Positions 41,421 to 50,983 of a stretch of 64,000 bases of DNA are shown piece by piece. This DNA is from an uncultured Dorea sp. (GTDB lineage Bacteria; Bacillota; Clostridia; Lachnospirales; Lachnospiraceae). The notes under the pieces are model-generated. The model was not told where the DNA came from, did not search any database, and saw only the letters and a list, made by a program, of their open reading frames with translations. The translations under genes and the position numbers were made by a program. The stretch is taken from positions 62,001-126,000 of the forward strand of contig CAJUFA010000004.1 in assembly GCA_910585725.1 (NCBI GenBank). Direction: 5' to 3'. Each line of letters starts with the position of its first letter. The stretch's first letter is position 1.

Positions 41421-44400
41421 CTACTCTATACTCTTTAATGATTCCACCATATCTATCCTCTTGAGCTTAAAATACATTACCCCGTTGATCATCAATGAGA
41501 ACAACACTGTCAAAACCAAACTATAGATAAAACTCGGCATATTGATATTCCTTCCGAACATAGCGGAATCTACCTCCACAGTCTCGATAATAAAGAGATG
41601 AAGGAATTTTCCCAACACTGCGCCGACAACCGCGCCCAGGAATGTCAGCAGAATATTCTCTCTGTACACATATTCCGCCACTTCATTATTATAAAATCCC
41701 AGGACCTTAAGCGTCGCCAGTTCTCTCTTCCTCTCAGCGATATTTACCGTATTCAGATTATATAACACTACAAACGCGAGCATCCCCGCTGAGATAATCA
41801 GTACTACGATTACCAGATTCAGGCTTCGCAGCATATCGTCCAACTGTTTCTCAATATCGTGAGTATAGCTGACGCTCAACGCCCCTTCTTCTTTCAGGAC
41901 ATTTCTTCCGATCTTCTCCATCTCCGTATTCGTACAGGCATCTTCTACCTTAAACAGGATACTGTTATACTCCGGTCTTTCCCCGTACACATCTTCATAG
42001 CAAGAAGGCGTAAAATAGATGTAATGACCCATATAGTTCTCGCATATCGCCGCGATCCTGACCTTCTTATTGCCGTTTTCCTCGTCCTTAATCTCGACGG
42101 TATCCCCGGCTTCTGCCCCTAAGAGCTTCGCCGTCTTCTCACTTACGATCACACCCTCATCCGACAGCAGATACTTTTCCTTCGTCTTCCGATCGTGGAA
42201 ATCTACAAACTGCGGGATATCTTCAACTTCACTGAATACGCACTCATAAGCCGCCCGCTCTTTCTTACCTTTTACTAAGGTAATATTCCTCATGTCCGCT
42301 TCCATATACTTCGTAACCTGATCTTCTTTATCAAGCGCTTCCATGAGTGATTCCTGCTGTTCTTCTGTAATGTCTTCCTGAAGGTACACACTGCCGTCAT
42401 AGAACTGAATCTCAGCGTATTGCAATTCTGCAATCTCATAACAGGAATCCTTAAGGCCGAATCCAACCAGCATTAGCGCCATACATCCCCCGATACCGAA
42501 TATCGTCATAAAGAAACGCTTCTTATAGCGCATCAGATTCCGGATCGTAGATTTCCATGTAAAGTTCAGATGCCGCCAGATAATACCGACCCTCTCCAAC
42601 AGCACACGCCTGCCGTTCTTCGGCGTCGGAGGCCGCATCAATACTGCCGGCTGGGCGTCTAATTCCCTATAACACGCCATTACCGTGGCGAATATCGTAC
42701 AGAACATTGCCGCGCCGGAAGCCATAGCCGCATATCCCCAGTCATAAGGCACTAAGATCTGCGGCAGATGCTGGTACAGAATCCCATACGCATAGACGAT
42801 AATATACGGAAGGATCTTCTCTCCGACCAAGACGCCTAAGATACTCCCTCCCGCCGTGGCAAGCAGGGCATACCCAATATATTTAGACGCAATCGCACCC
42901 TTGCCGTAACCGAGAGCTTTCATCGTCCCGATCGACGTCCGCTGTTCTTCCACCATACGGGTCATACTGGTCAGACTGATCAATGCCGCTACCAGGAAGA
43001 ACAGAACCGGGAATACTCTCCCTATGGCCCCGAGCCGTTCCGCGTTCTCTCCGAATCCGCTGTACTCGATCAGCGTACTGCGGTCATATACATACCATTT
43101 CGGAAGTTCGATCTTGGCGATCTCTTCTTCTGCCTCGGCAATCTCTTTCTCTCCGTCTGCAATCTCTGCCTCAGCCTCAGCCTTTCCTTCCTCATATTCC
43201 TTCCTTGCATCCGTAAGTTTTGTCTCGTTGGACGCTATCTCGGCTTCTCCCTTGTTCAACTCTGCTTCCTGATTCTGAAGCTCGCTCCATCCCTGGTCGA
43301 TCTGCGATTGTCCTGACCATAACTTAGACGGTACAGCCGACAGTTCCGCCCCCGAAGCTTCCAGCTCCTGCCTGCTTGCCTCAAGCCGAGCTCCTGCCTC
43401 CTCCAATTCTGCCTGACCTGCCTGAATCTCCTCAAGCCCGGCAGCGTACGCCTGCTTCTCTGCCTCTATCTTTAAAAGGAGCATCTGCGAAGCCGTCTCT
43501 AATTCCGCCAATTGCCTTTGAAGCTGTTCGATCAGTTCCTGCGGGTTCTGGTCTGGCAATACAGGGTCTGGTTCAGGATTGGGAGTTGGGATTGGATTCG
43601 GAACCGGCTCCTCCTCTCCTTCGCTTCCCTCCTGCTCCGAATCCGTCTGATCCGGCTGCGGCTGTCCTTCTCCTCCGGTTTCCGGCTCCGACGGTTGTGG
43701 TTCTAACTGCGTACCCTGGTCTGCAGAACCTCCGGCCTGTGCCTTAAGAGCCTCTATCTGGGCTTTCAGATTCTCTATCTGTTCCTGCAAAGTCTCATAA
43801 CTCTGCTCATCCGCGGCAATCTGCATTTTCAGCCCTTCCAGCTGTTCCATACCTTCATGCATCCGTGCCTCGGCTTCTGCCCTCGCCTCCTCATACTGCC
43901 GCCGTCCCTGCTCATACGCCGCGGCGCCTTCCTCCCACTGCGCGAGCCCCGAATGATAGTCTGCCCAGGCATCGTCAAGTTCCCTCTGCTTAGAACTTAA
44001 AGTTGACTTGGCATTGACAATCTTTACTCGCCCGTCCGCTATCTGTGCTCTGGCATCCGCAAGCCGAATCTCGGCGTCCGCTATCTCTTTCGCCGCGTCT
44101 GCCAGCTCTTTCGCCGCATCCGCTCTCCCTTGCTCCAGCTCCTCCCTTGCTTCGTCTAATTTCTCATTCGCCTCATCCTGAAGCTCATTCCTGCGTGCTG
44201 CCGCTCTTTTCTTTGACAATTCCTCTATACGATCCATTACCTCTTCTATCCGGTCGTCATACGCATCCGTAAACGCAGTCAGCTCTTTCGCGCCTTCTGC
44301 CTGCAGATAGACTTCCGTATAGACGTCCATATCGAAGGTTTCTTCCGGTATTACAAGAAACGCGCTGATACTCCCGTCGCCCACGGTAGCGCTCCCTCTT

Positions 44401-44942
44401 CCGTAAGAAAGATAGCAGGGGCTGTTGCCCAGACCTACCACCGTCAGAGTATCCGTCTTCAAAGTATCTGTAACCGCCTCGTCCGTACCGGATTCCAGCT
44501 TAATCTCATCTCCGATTCGGAACGCCGAACTGTCGTCCGCCATACATTCCCCGGATTTCTCCGGAAGTCTTCCTTTGCTCACCGTAACCTGATTCAGTTT
44601 CTTCTGCAGAGACATCACATGAAGCACATGCTGCTCATCCGAAGTATTGTAGAGAAAATCAGCGCTGTACGCACCTTCCGCATACGCCACGCCGTCTTCC
44701 TCTTCAATCTTGCGGATATCGTCTTCGGTAACGCCGTATGTACAGAGCGCCTTGACATCCATCAGCCCGGCTCCGTCGAAATAAGAATCCCCGCTTAGTC
44801 TCATATCCGGTTCCGCAGCACGGATACCCGAGAAAAACGCCACGCCAAGAGCGACAATAAAAAGAATCGACAGGAACCTCCCCGGACTCTTCCGAATCTC
44901 CATACAAAAATCTTTTCTTGTAGCTTTCTTCGTCTTCTTCAT
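41421..44942 (-). CDS. Very large FtsX-type ABC permease with coiled-coil insert
   Basis: At 1173 aa this is about twice the usual size. It has an N-terminal helix (FLSILFIVALGVAFFSGI), a first outside domain, a long charged coiled coil (about residues 240-410, rich in AEAR/ELEQG), a Pro/Glu/Gln low-complexity linker with PNPIPTPNPEPDP (about 415-475), a second coiled coil, then two FtsX modules each with several helices (VFPVLFFLVAALISLTSM; later LVIVVLIISAGMLAFVVLYNL). Two FtsX modules in one chain make it self-sufficient with the ATPase next door. Such MacB-like systems act mechanically on envelope processes rather than as pumps. The start is nine bases after the ATPase stop, with AGGAAGG. 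Confidence 0.9.
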   Translation of the reverse strand: MKKTKKATRKDFCMEIRKSPGRFLSILFIVALGVAFFSGIRAAEPDMRLSGDSYFDGAGLMDVKALCTYGVTEDDIRKIEEEDGVAYAEGAYSADFLYNTSDEQHVLHVMSLQKKLNQVTVSKGRLPEKSGECMADDSSAFRIGDEIKLESGTDEAVTDTLKTDTLTVVGLGNSPCYLSYGRGSATVGDGSISAFLVIPEETFDMDVYTEVYLQAEGAKELTAFTDAYDDRIEEVMDRIEELSKKRAAARRNELQDEANEKLDEAREELEQGRADAAKELADAAKEIADAEIRLADARAQIADGRVKIVNAKSTLSSKQRELDDAWADYHSGLAQWEEGAAAYEQGRRQYEEARAEAEARMHEGMEQLEGLKMQIAADEQSYETLQEQIENLKAQIEALKAQAGGSADQGTQLEPQPSEPETGGEGQPQPDQTDSEQEGSEGEEEPVPNPIPTPNPEPDPVLPDQNPQELIEQLQRQLAELETASQMLLLKIEAEKQAYAAGLEEIQAGQAELEEAGARLEASRQELEASGAELSAVPSKLWSGQSQIDQGWSELQNQEAELNKGEAEIASNETKLTDARKEYEEGKAEAEAEIADGEKEIAEAEEEIAKIELPKWYVYDRSTLIEYSGFGENAERLGAIGRVFPVLFFLVAALISLTSMTRMVEEQRTSIGTMKALGYGKGAIASKYIGYALLATAGGSILGVLVGEKILPYIIVYAYGILYQHLPQILVPYDWGYAAMASGAAMFCTIFATVMACYRELDAQPAVLMRPPTPKNGRRVLLERVGIIWRHLNFTWKSTIRNLMRYKKRFFMTIFGIGGCMALMLVGFGLKDSCYEIAELQYAEIQFYDGSVYLQEDITEEQQESLMEALDKEDQVTKYMEADMRNITLVKGKKERAAYECVFSEVEDIPQFVDFHDRKTKEKYLLSDEGVIVSEKTAKLLGAEAGDTVEIKDEENGNKKVRIAAICENYMGHYIYFTPSCYEDVYGERPEYNSILFKVEDACTNTEMEKIGRNVLKEEGALSVSYTHDIEKQLDDMLRSLNLVIVVLIISAGMLAFVVLYNLNTVNIAERKRELATLKVLGFYNNEVAEYVYRENILLTFLGAVVGAVLGKFLHLFIIETVEVDSAMFGRNINMPSFIYSLVLTVLFSLMINGVMYFKLKRIDMVESLKSIE

Positions 44943-44951
44943 CTGCCCTTC

Positions 44952-45656
44952 CTACCACTCTATGGTTTCAACCGGTACCGGATATGGATTCTTTATAATA
45001 TCCGCTACCCGTCCGTTCTTAATCTTGATCACCCGGTCCGCCATCGGCGCGATCGCAGAATTATGCGTGATCAGGATAACCGTCATCCCTTTCATCCGGC
45101 ATGTATCCTGTAAAAGTTTCAAAATCGCCTTCCCCGTATTATAATCCAACGCTCCCGTCGGCTCGTCACATAGGAGAATCTTGGGATTTTTCGCCAGCGC
45201 CCTGGCAATCGACACTCTCTGCTGTTCCCCGCCGGATAGCTGCGCCGGGAAATTATCCAGTCTTTCCCCTAATCCGACTTCTTCTAAGACCTCCCGGGCA
45301 TCCATCGGATTCTTGCAGATCTGAAGCGCTAATTCCACATTCTCCAAAGCAGTCAGATTCGGAATCAGGTTATAGAACTGGAATACGAATCCAATGTCGT
45401 CTCTCCGGTAAGCTGTAAGCCGTCTCTGAGAATATGCCGTAATATCCTGGCCGTCTACGAGCACTTCTCCCTCCGACGCCGTATCCATACCGCCAAGAAT
45501 ATTCAATACCGTAGTCTTCCCCGCGCCGCTTGGACCTACCACAACGGCAAACTCTCCCCGCTCAATCTGAAAATCAATCCCATCCGCCGCCATAATCTCG
45601 ACTTCTCCCATGCGGTATCTCTTCTTCACATCCTTAAGTATAACAAATCCACTCAT
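44952..45656 (-). CDS. LolD/MacB-type ABC ATPase
   Basis: The 234-aa ATPase carries Walker A (GPSGAGKTT), Q-loop (VFQFYNLIPNLTALENVELA), signature (LSGGEQQRVSIARAL), Walker B (ILLCDEPTGALD) and H-loop (ILITHN). It drives the FtsX-type permease that follows. GGAGG precedes the ATG. The upstream region has a TATAAT and a perfect 9-bp inverted repeat. Confidence 0.96.
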   Translation of the reverse strand: MSGFVILKDVKKRYRMGEVEIMAADGIDFQIERGEFAVVVGPSGAGKTTVLNILGGMDTASEGEVLVDGQDITAYSQRRLTAYRRDDIGFVFQFYNLIPNLTALENVELALQICKNPMDAREVLEEVGLGERLDNFPAQLSGGEQQRVSIARALAKNPKILLCDEPTGALDYNTGKAILKLLQDTCRMKGMTVILITHNSAIAPMADRVIKIKNGRVADIIKNPYPVPVETIEW

Positions 45657-45732
45657 ATGTTTCCTCCGAAATAAACTTTATTCCCCACAGGCAGCGAACC
45701 ATACCGCCGATTTTCACAGAAAATGTACGGCT

Positions 45733-45781
45733 CGCTTATACAACAATGTACTTCATTATACCACGTATAACCGTATAAGCG
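45733..45781 (-). promoter_or_regulatory. Promoter region of the FtsX-type ABC system with inverted repeat
   Basis: CGCTTATAC (45733-45741) and GTATAAGCG (45773-45781) are perfect inverted copies with a 31-bp spacer; another GTATAA occurs at 45765-45770. A TATAAT (minus strand, 45755-45760) lies between the arms, so a dimeric regulator bound there would cover the promoter. Confidence 0.5.
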
Positions 45782-45827
45782 GAATCAATTATTTGTAAAA
45801 CTATTATAAATAGTCATAGTGCAGGTA

Positions 45828-45878
45828 AAAGCATAATAAACGGCGTGCGTCTGTGATATAACATCAAGACGCACACCG
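45828..45878 (-). terminator. Intrinsic terminator of the PurF-like gene
   Basis: On the minus strand CGGTGTGCGTCT and AGACGCACGCCG pair over 12 bp (one G-T) and are followed by TTTATTATGCTTTT. It lies 15 bases past the stop codon. Confidence 0.85.
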
Positions 45879-45892
45879 CTTCATCGGCATGT

Positions 45893-47305
45893 CTATTCTT
45901 TTCCGTTGAAACAATATGTGCACACTTTACAGGGTTCGATTCCGATAGAATTAAGCAAATCATCCAGCCTGTGATACCGAAGCGTCGTAAAGTTCTGCTG
46001 CTTCCTGATATCCTCCAGCATCTGGGCATATTTACAGGAACACGGATCTGCATACTCGTCCAGCGTCTCTTTCGGGCACTCCTCACCCTCGCGCTTCCTG
46101 ATCATCTGCCTTGCTATCAAATCCATATCTGACTTGGACCGCGAGAAATTCAGATACTTGCATCCATATAAAAGCGGCGGGCATGCCGGACGGACATGGA
46201 CTTCCTTCGCGCCGCTGTTGTACAGGAACTCTGTCGTCTCACGAAGCTGGGTTCCCCGTACGATCGAATCGTCGATCAACAGAAGCTTCTTATTCTCAAT
46301 CAGCGCCCGTACCGGTATCAGCTTCATACGCGCGATCAGATTACGCTGTTCCTGATTCGTCGGCATAAAGGATCTCGGCCAGGTCGGTGTATATTTGATA
46401 AATGGTCTCGCATACGGAATCCCTGATTCATTCGCGTACCCGATCGCATGGGCAATACCGGAATCCGGCACGCCTGCGACTATGTCAGGATGCACGCTGT
46501 CTCCATCCCGTTTTGCCAGCATACTTCCGCATTTGTAACGCATATCTTCTACATTAACCCCTTCATAAGCCGAAGTCGGGTAACCATAATATACCCATAA
46601 GAAAGAACAGATCCGCATCTTATCCCGGGGTTCCCGAAGTGTCTTCACACTATCCGGAGTGATAAACGCAATTTCTGACGGTCCCAATTCCCTGTAATCC
46701 GTATAACCCAGATTAATGTATGCATGACTCTCAAAAGATACACAGTACGCGTCTTCCTTATGTCCTATAACCAGCGGAGTCCTCCCATAGCGGTCGCGCG
46801 CCGCATAGATACCTTCTTTCGTCATAAGAAGCAGCGTCATAGAACCATCCACGATATCCTGGACGTACTCAATCCCTTCTACGATGGAATCCTTCTCACA
46901 GATCAGAGCCGCGATCAATTCCGTCACATTAATCTGCCCGTTCGTCATCTCCTGAAAATGAGAATGTGTACTTTCGTACAACTGTTTCAGCAATTCATCA
47001 TAATTATTCACCTTGCCCACAGTCGTAATGGCAAAACTGCCAAGCTTAGAACATATCAAAAGCGGCTGCGGTTCAAAATCCGAGATACAGCCAATTCCAA
47101 GATTCCCTTTCATCTCCCCGACATCCCGGTCAAACTTGGTCCGGAACGGAGAATTCTCAATATTATGAATGGCACGGTTGAACCCGTCCTCCCCATAGAC
47201 GGCCATTCCTCCTCGCCGCGTTCCCAGATGTGAATGATAATCCACACCGTAAAAAAGTTCTAGTACGCAATCTCTCTGTGCTGCAACACCAAAAAATCCT
47301 CCCAT
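45893..47305 (-). CDS. PurF-like amidophosphoribosyltransferase paralogue lacking the nucleophile Cys
   Basis: The 470-aa protein aligns with PurF over its length: an N-terminal Ntn-amidotransferase fold (GGFFGVAAQRD, then YHSHLGTRRGGMAVYG) and a phosphoribosyltransferase domain (VPDSGIAHAIGYANESGIPY; PRPP loop LLLIDDSIVRGTQL at 341-354). In PurF the chain starts, after processing, with a catalytic Cys; here position 2 is Gly, and the Gln-binding blocks are changed (GIGCISDF and VGKVNN in place of HTRYST- and HNGNL-type motifs). Cysteines matching the B. subtilis PurF [4Fe-4S] ligands remain (Cys382; Cys459, 462, 465). AAGGAG before the ATG makes a missed N-terminus unlikely. It may use free ammonia or have a new role. 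No other purine gene is nearby. Confidence 0.85.
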   Translation of the reverse strand: MGGFFGVAAQRDCVLELFYGVDYHSHLGTRRGGMAVYGEDGFNRAIHNIENSPFRTKFDRDVGEMKGNLGIGCISDFEPQPLLICSKLGSFAITTVGKVNNYDELLKQLYESTHSHFQEMTNGQINVTELIAALICEKDSIVEGIEYVQDIVDGSMTLLLMTKEGIYAARDRYGRTPLVIGHKEDAYCVSFESHAYINLGYTDYRELGPSEIAFITPDSVKTLREPRDKMRICSFLWVYYGYPTSAYEGVNVEDMRYKCGSMLAKRDGDSVHPDIVAGVPDSGIAHAIGYANESGIPYARPFIKYTPTWPRSFMPTNQEQRNLIARMKLIPVRALIENKKLLLIDDSIVRGTQLRETTEFLYNSGAKEVHVRPACPPLLYGCKYLNFSRSKSDMDLIARQMIRKREGEECPKETLDEYADPCSCKYAQMLEDIRKQQNFTTLRYHRLDDLLNSIGIEPCKVCTYCFNGKE

Positions 47306-47381
47306 ATACTATCTCCTTCTTCTAAACTCAGTAAATTAAATTCAGTAAACACGCTGTGCCATAATTATTCTATCACATCCT

Positions 47382-47469
47382 AAAAAAAATAACACCCCTG
47401 AATCTTACAAAATCAGGAAGCTCCTCCGAATGTCTGCTCAGGCGCCAAAAGTGTACGCGCCTAAGCAGA
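47382..47469 (-). terminator. Hairpins after the GH3 gene
   Basis: Just past the GH3 stop, TCTGCTCAGGCGC (47433-47445) and GCGCCTAAGCAGA (47457-47469) form a 13-bp stem with one mismatch but no T-run on the minus strand. A second, weaker stem (47397-47417) is followed by eight Ts. Together they probably end GH3 transcription. Confidence 0.6.
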
Positions 47470-47474
47470 TATTT

Positions 47475-49925
47475 CTATTTTTGCCGTAATTTATGAATCA
47501 TACGGATGATCCGTCCTGCGCTGCGCCGTATCATTTCCTCAGAAAGCTTTCCCTGTTCGTACGCCTTGCGGATATTCTCATCATCTTTCTGATTCCCGGG
47601 CATAATAATATCATTTCCTGCCGCGATGCACTGCCACGGCACGCTTCCGTCTTCGGGGCCCGTCGTATTCCAGTCAGACATAATTACACCTTCAAATCCC
47701 CATTCTTCTCGTGCCGCCGCCGTACAGAGATCTCGGTTATTTGCCGCATGAACGCCGTTGATCAGATTATAAGCAGACATCATGGCAACCGGCCTGCTCT
47801 TCTTCACCGCAATCTCAAATCCGCGCAGATAAATCTCTCTGAGAGCACGCTCTGAGACCTGAGCATCTACCCCCATTCTATTATCTTCCTGATTGTTGCA
47901 GGCAAAATGTTTAATCGTCACGCCGCATCCTCTATGGCTCTGTACGCCGTCCGTCACAGCCGCCGCCATGATTCCTGACAAAAAAGGATCCTCCGAATAA
48001 TATTCAAAATTCCGCCCGCATAATGGATTCCTGTGGATATTCATACCAGGTGCCAGCCATAGATCGACATGAAATTCTTCCATCTCTATGGCAACGGCCT
48101 CTCCAAACTCCCGCATCAGACCTGTATCCCATGACTGGGCCAACGCCGTTCCTACCGGAAATGCAGTACAGTATTGATAATATGTATCTGCATTTTCATG
48201 GCGCCTTGTCTCCTCCAAAAAGCCATTCTCCAAAGAACCTAAAATACCGGCGCCATATACGGAATCCGTCTCTCGATTCACCTCATAGCTCTGTCTCAAT
48301 CGAAGACCTGCCGGACCGTCCGCCATGATCAAAGAGCGTATTCCATACTTTTCTTCCAGCGTTTCCGACGTCTCTCCCGCGGAGCCAGGCACCCGAATGC
48401 CTGCAGAGCCAAGCATGCTGGTTCCTTCTGTAATATTTCCATACAAGAGCGGTATCAATTCCTCTGCAGACTGCTCTCTGGCAAACGGCGCCTGATATAT
48501 CCTCTTTTCTTCTTCCTGCGGCGTAAAGGAAAAGCTCGGGATCTCCTGTTCCTCTGCCGCTTTAAGCCACTTATCTGCCTTTCTTCCGGCAGCCATCGCA
48601 GCTCCGAGTTCTTCAAACGACGCCTTTCGTGGACATATTTCTTTTGTCCGTTCCAATATTGTCTGTTCATGAACCGTGAATAACGACGCAAGCCGTAACG
48701 ACGCTGCATGATTCCCGATCCATACGCCATATGTACCCGCCTCCATAATCCATGCGTGAAGCTGTTCTGAATAACTGGTAAGATACGATTGATCAATCGA
48801 TATCGTAAGCCTTTCTTTTTCCTGAGGTTTCAGGATACCGGTCTTTGCAAAACCAGCCAGTCTCTGGTACTCCTTTGCAGCGTTCGACTGCGGCGGCGTC
48901 ACATATACCTGCACCACTTCTCGTCCGGAATAAGATATCCCGGTATTTTTTACCGAGACTATAATATCCATGCCTCTTTCTGTTCTCTGTAATTCTTCAA
49001 ATTCTATGGAAAACGTAGTGTAAGAAATCCCATAACCAAAGGGAAACAACGGTTCTATGTCAAAACTGTCAAAATATCGGTATCCGACATAGATCCCCTC
49101 TCTGTATTCTTCTGTTTCTAAATTTCCGTTCAGATAGCCAAAATTTTCTGCCGAAGGGTAATCTTCATAATGCTTCGCCCAAGTGGCTGTCAATCTGCCT
49201 CCCGGCTGCGCGCGTCCGGTCAGCACATCTGCCGCCGCATATCCCCCCTCTTGCCCGGGAAGCGAAATATTCAGAACTCCTTTTATGTTTCCTGCCTCCT
49301 CCAGTATATCCGTCAGCTCTATCGGCGCTCCGACATTTAAAAGCAATACGATCGGCGCCCCTGTCTGATTCAAATATAGAATGTCTTCCTCCTCTTTGCT
49401 GCTCAGATAATAATCTCCTTTGGCCCTGCGGCGGTCCTTACCCTCCCCTGCAATTCGGCTGATCACATACACCGCTGCCGAAGCGCCCTTCAGATCTTCT
49501 GCCTTAATCTTCCGTCCCTCAGGCAGCGAAAAGGGATTTTCCGCATATGCGTCAAAGGGATTTTCCATGTGCTTCACGTCCTCTAAAACTTTTTCCTTCC
49601 ACGCAGTCCTTGCCGCTTCATAACGATCCTCATAATCTGTAATCCAATCTTCGCTTGTAATCGTTACGCCTGCTGCTTTTAATCCCCTATAGACTGATAT
49701 ACTCTCCCGATTATTGACGTCTCCCGAACCGATACCGCCCTTAACCGTCCGAACTGCGCCGCCGCCAAACAGTGCGACAGACGCAGGAACCCGAAACGGA
49801 AGAACCCCTTCATTCTTCAGCAAAACCATGCCTTCTGCCGCCGCTCTTCTAGCTAATTGGGCATGCGCAATCTCCCTCTCTGAGAGCTGTGCCTCCAATG
49901 TTCCGCTATGATTCATAACTTCCAT
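47475..49925 (-). CDS. Domain-permuted GH3 beta-glucosidase
   Basis: The order is reversed from usual GH3: the alpha/beta sandwich comes first (AAAEGMVLLKNEGVLPF, residues about 20-280), then a fibronectin-III-like domain (VQVYVTPPQSNAAKEYQRLAG trimmed, about 310-395), then the catalytic barrel (LIMADGPAGLRL, NIHRNPLCGRNFEYYSEDP, KHFACNNQE) with nucleophile Asp751 in GVIMSDWN. This plan is known in ruminal and gut Lachnospiraceae and Ruminococcus beta-glucosidases. No signal peptide, so cytoplasmic. AAGGAGG precedes the ATG at 49925, 14 bases after the sensor kinase stop, so the enzyme is co-transcribed with a two-component system. Substrate is probably a beta-glucoside or xyloside. Confidence 0.93.
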   Translation of the reverse strand: MEVMNHSGTLEAQLSEREIAHAQLARRAAAEGMVLLKNEGVLPFRVPASVALFGGGAVRTVKGGIGSGDVNNRESISVYRGLKAAGVTITSEDWITDYEDRYEAARTAWKEKVLEDVKHMENPFDAYAENPFSLPEGRKIKAEDLKGASAAVYVISRIAGEGKDRRRAKGDYYLSSKEEEDILYLNQTGAPIVLLLNVGAPIELTDILEEAGNIKGVLNISLPGQEGGYAAADVLTGRAQPGGRLTATWAKHYEDYPSAENFGYLNGNLETEEYREGIYVGYRYFDSFDIEPLFPFGYGISYTTFSIEFEELQRTERGMDIIVSVKNTGISYSGREVVQVYVTPPQSNAAKEYQRLAGFAKTGILKPQEKERLTISIDQSYLTSYSEQLHAWIMEAGTYGVWIGNHAASLRLASLFTVHEQTILERTKEICPRKASFEELGAAMAAGRKADKWLKAAEEQEIPSFSFTPQEEEKRIYQAPFAREQSAEELIPLLYGNITEGTSMLGSAGIRVPGSAGETSETLEEKYGIRSLIMADGPAGLRLRQSYEVNRETDSVYGAGILGSLENGFLEETRRHENADTYYQYCTAFPVGTALAQSWDTGLMREFGEAVAIEMEEFHVDLWLAPGMNIHRNPLCGRNFEYYSEDPFLSGIMAAAVTDGVQSHRGCGVTIKHFACNNQEDNRMGVDAQVSERALREIYLRGFEIAVKKSRPVAMMSAYNLINGVHAANNRDLCTAAAREEWGFEGVIMSDWNTTGPEDGSVPWQCIAAGNDIIMPGNQKDDENIRKAYEQGKLSEEMIRRSAGRIIRMIHKLRQK

Positions 49926-49939
49926 CTTTTTCCTCCTTC

Positions 49940-50983
49940 TCATGTCTGTTCTCTATATAAATTTATATAGATCGTCGTTCCAACCCCTAATTCACTATCT
50001 ACTGAAATATTTCCTCCATGCGCTTCAATAATAGACTTCGCCAGCGGCAATCCCAGTCCGATTCCCTGCGTATCCTTGGAATACCGGCTTCGGTAAAATC
50101 TCTTAAAAACATAATACAGATCCTCGGGATGGATGCCGCTCCCACTGTCTTTGACGGCAATCTGAAGCGCGGACGCCGTCCGTTTCCATTCAACCAGGAT
50201 AGAATCTCCCTTTTCAGTATAATCCAAAGCATTTTTTACAATATTAATCAACGCTTCCGTCAGCCAACTGCGGTCGCAGATCAACTCTGCCGATTCATCT
50301 CCCGATAAGATCATTTCTTTTTCTTCCTGCCCTATACGAAACGAGAACTGTTTTTTTATACGCTCCATCATCTCAGATATATTTTCCAGGGATTTCACCA
50401 TCACGATCGTACCGGCGTCAAACTTTGAGATTTTCAGCATATTCTGTACAAGGGTTTCAATCCGTTCCAGTTCCTGCTCGGAAAGCTCCGTAAATTCTCT
50501 GACCGCCGGCGGATTCTCCGCCTCTCCTTGTATAATGCCGTTATAGATATTTAAGGCCGCCAGAGGCGTCTTCAGCTGATGGGAAATATCCGATATCGTA
50601 TTTCTTAAGAACTCCTTCTCTTTTCCTTCATTCTCAATATGAGCATTCAGAATAGAAACCAAAGAATTCACCTCATGGAACAACCTGTACAACTCGCCCT
50701 CGTCATAACATTCGATACGGGCGTCCTTGCTCCCTGAAATGTATTCCCTGATCTGCTCTGCCGCATTCTCCATGATCTCATTCTGCTCTTTGAAATATCC
50801 ATAACAGGCTGCTGTGATCAAAAATCCCATAACCCAAACGCTAATCCCGATATATAGCGCTCCTTGTCTCAGTCCCGTTTGTATGACGACTGCAAAAAGT
50901 AATGAGAATCCTATTATATATAACAAAATTCTGTAAAATAGCGCCTTTATTTTTCGATTCGAAAGTATCTTCATTATATACAT
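49940..50983 (-). CDS. Two-component sensor histidine kinase
   Basis: The 347-aa kinase has two N-terminal membrane helices with almost no loop between them (ILLYIIGFSLLFAVVIQTG and LYIGISVWVMGFLITAACYG), a HAMP-like linker, HisKA with ISDISHQLKTPLAALN, and HATPase_c (NIVKNALDY, DSGSGIH, GIGLGLPLAKSI). The tiny outside loop suggests intramembrane sensing or help from another membrane protein, as in BceS-type kinases. The start overlaps the stop region of the response regulator; GAGG precedes it. Confidence 0.92.
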   Translation of the reverse strand: MYIMKILSNRKIKALFYRILLYIIGFSLLFAVVIQTGLRQGALYIGISVWVMGFLITAACYGYFKEQNEIMENAAEQIREYISGSKDARIECYDEGELYRLFHEVNSLVSILNAHIENEGKEKEFLRNTISDISHQLKTPLAALNIYNGIIQGEAENPPAVREFTELSEQELERIETLVQNMLKISKFDAGTIVMVKSLENISEMMERIKKQFSFRIGQEEKEMILSGDESAELICDRSWLTEALINIVKNALDYTEKGDSILVEWKRTASALQIAVKDSGSGIHPEDLYYVFKRFYRSRYSKDTQGIGLGLPLAKSIIEAHGGNISVDSELGVGTTIYINLYREQT

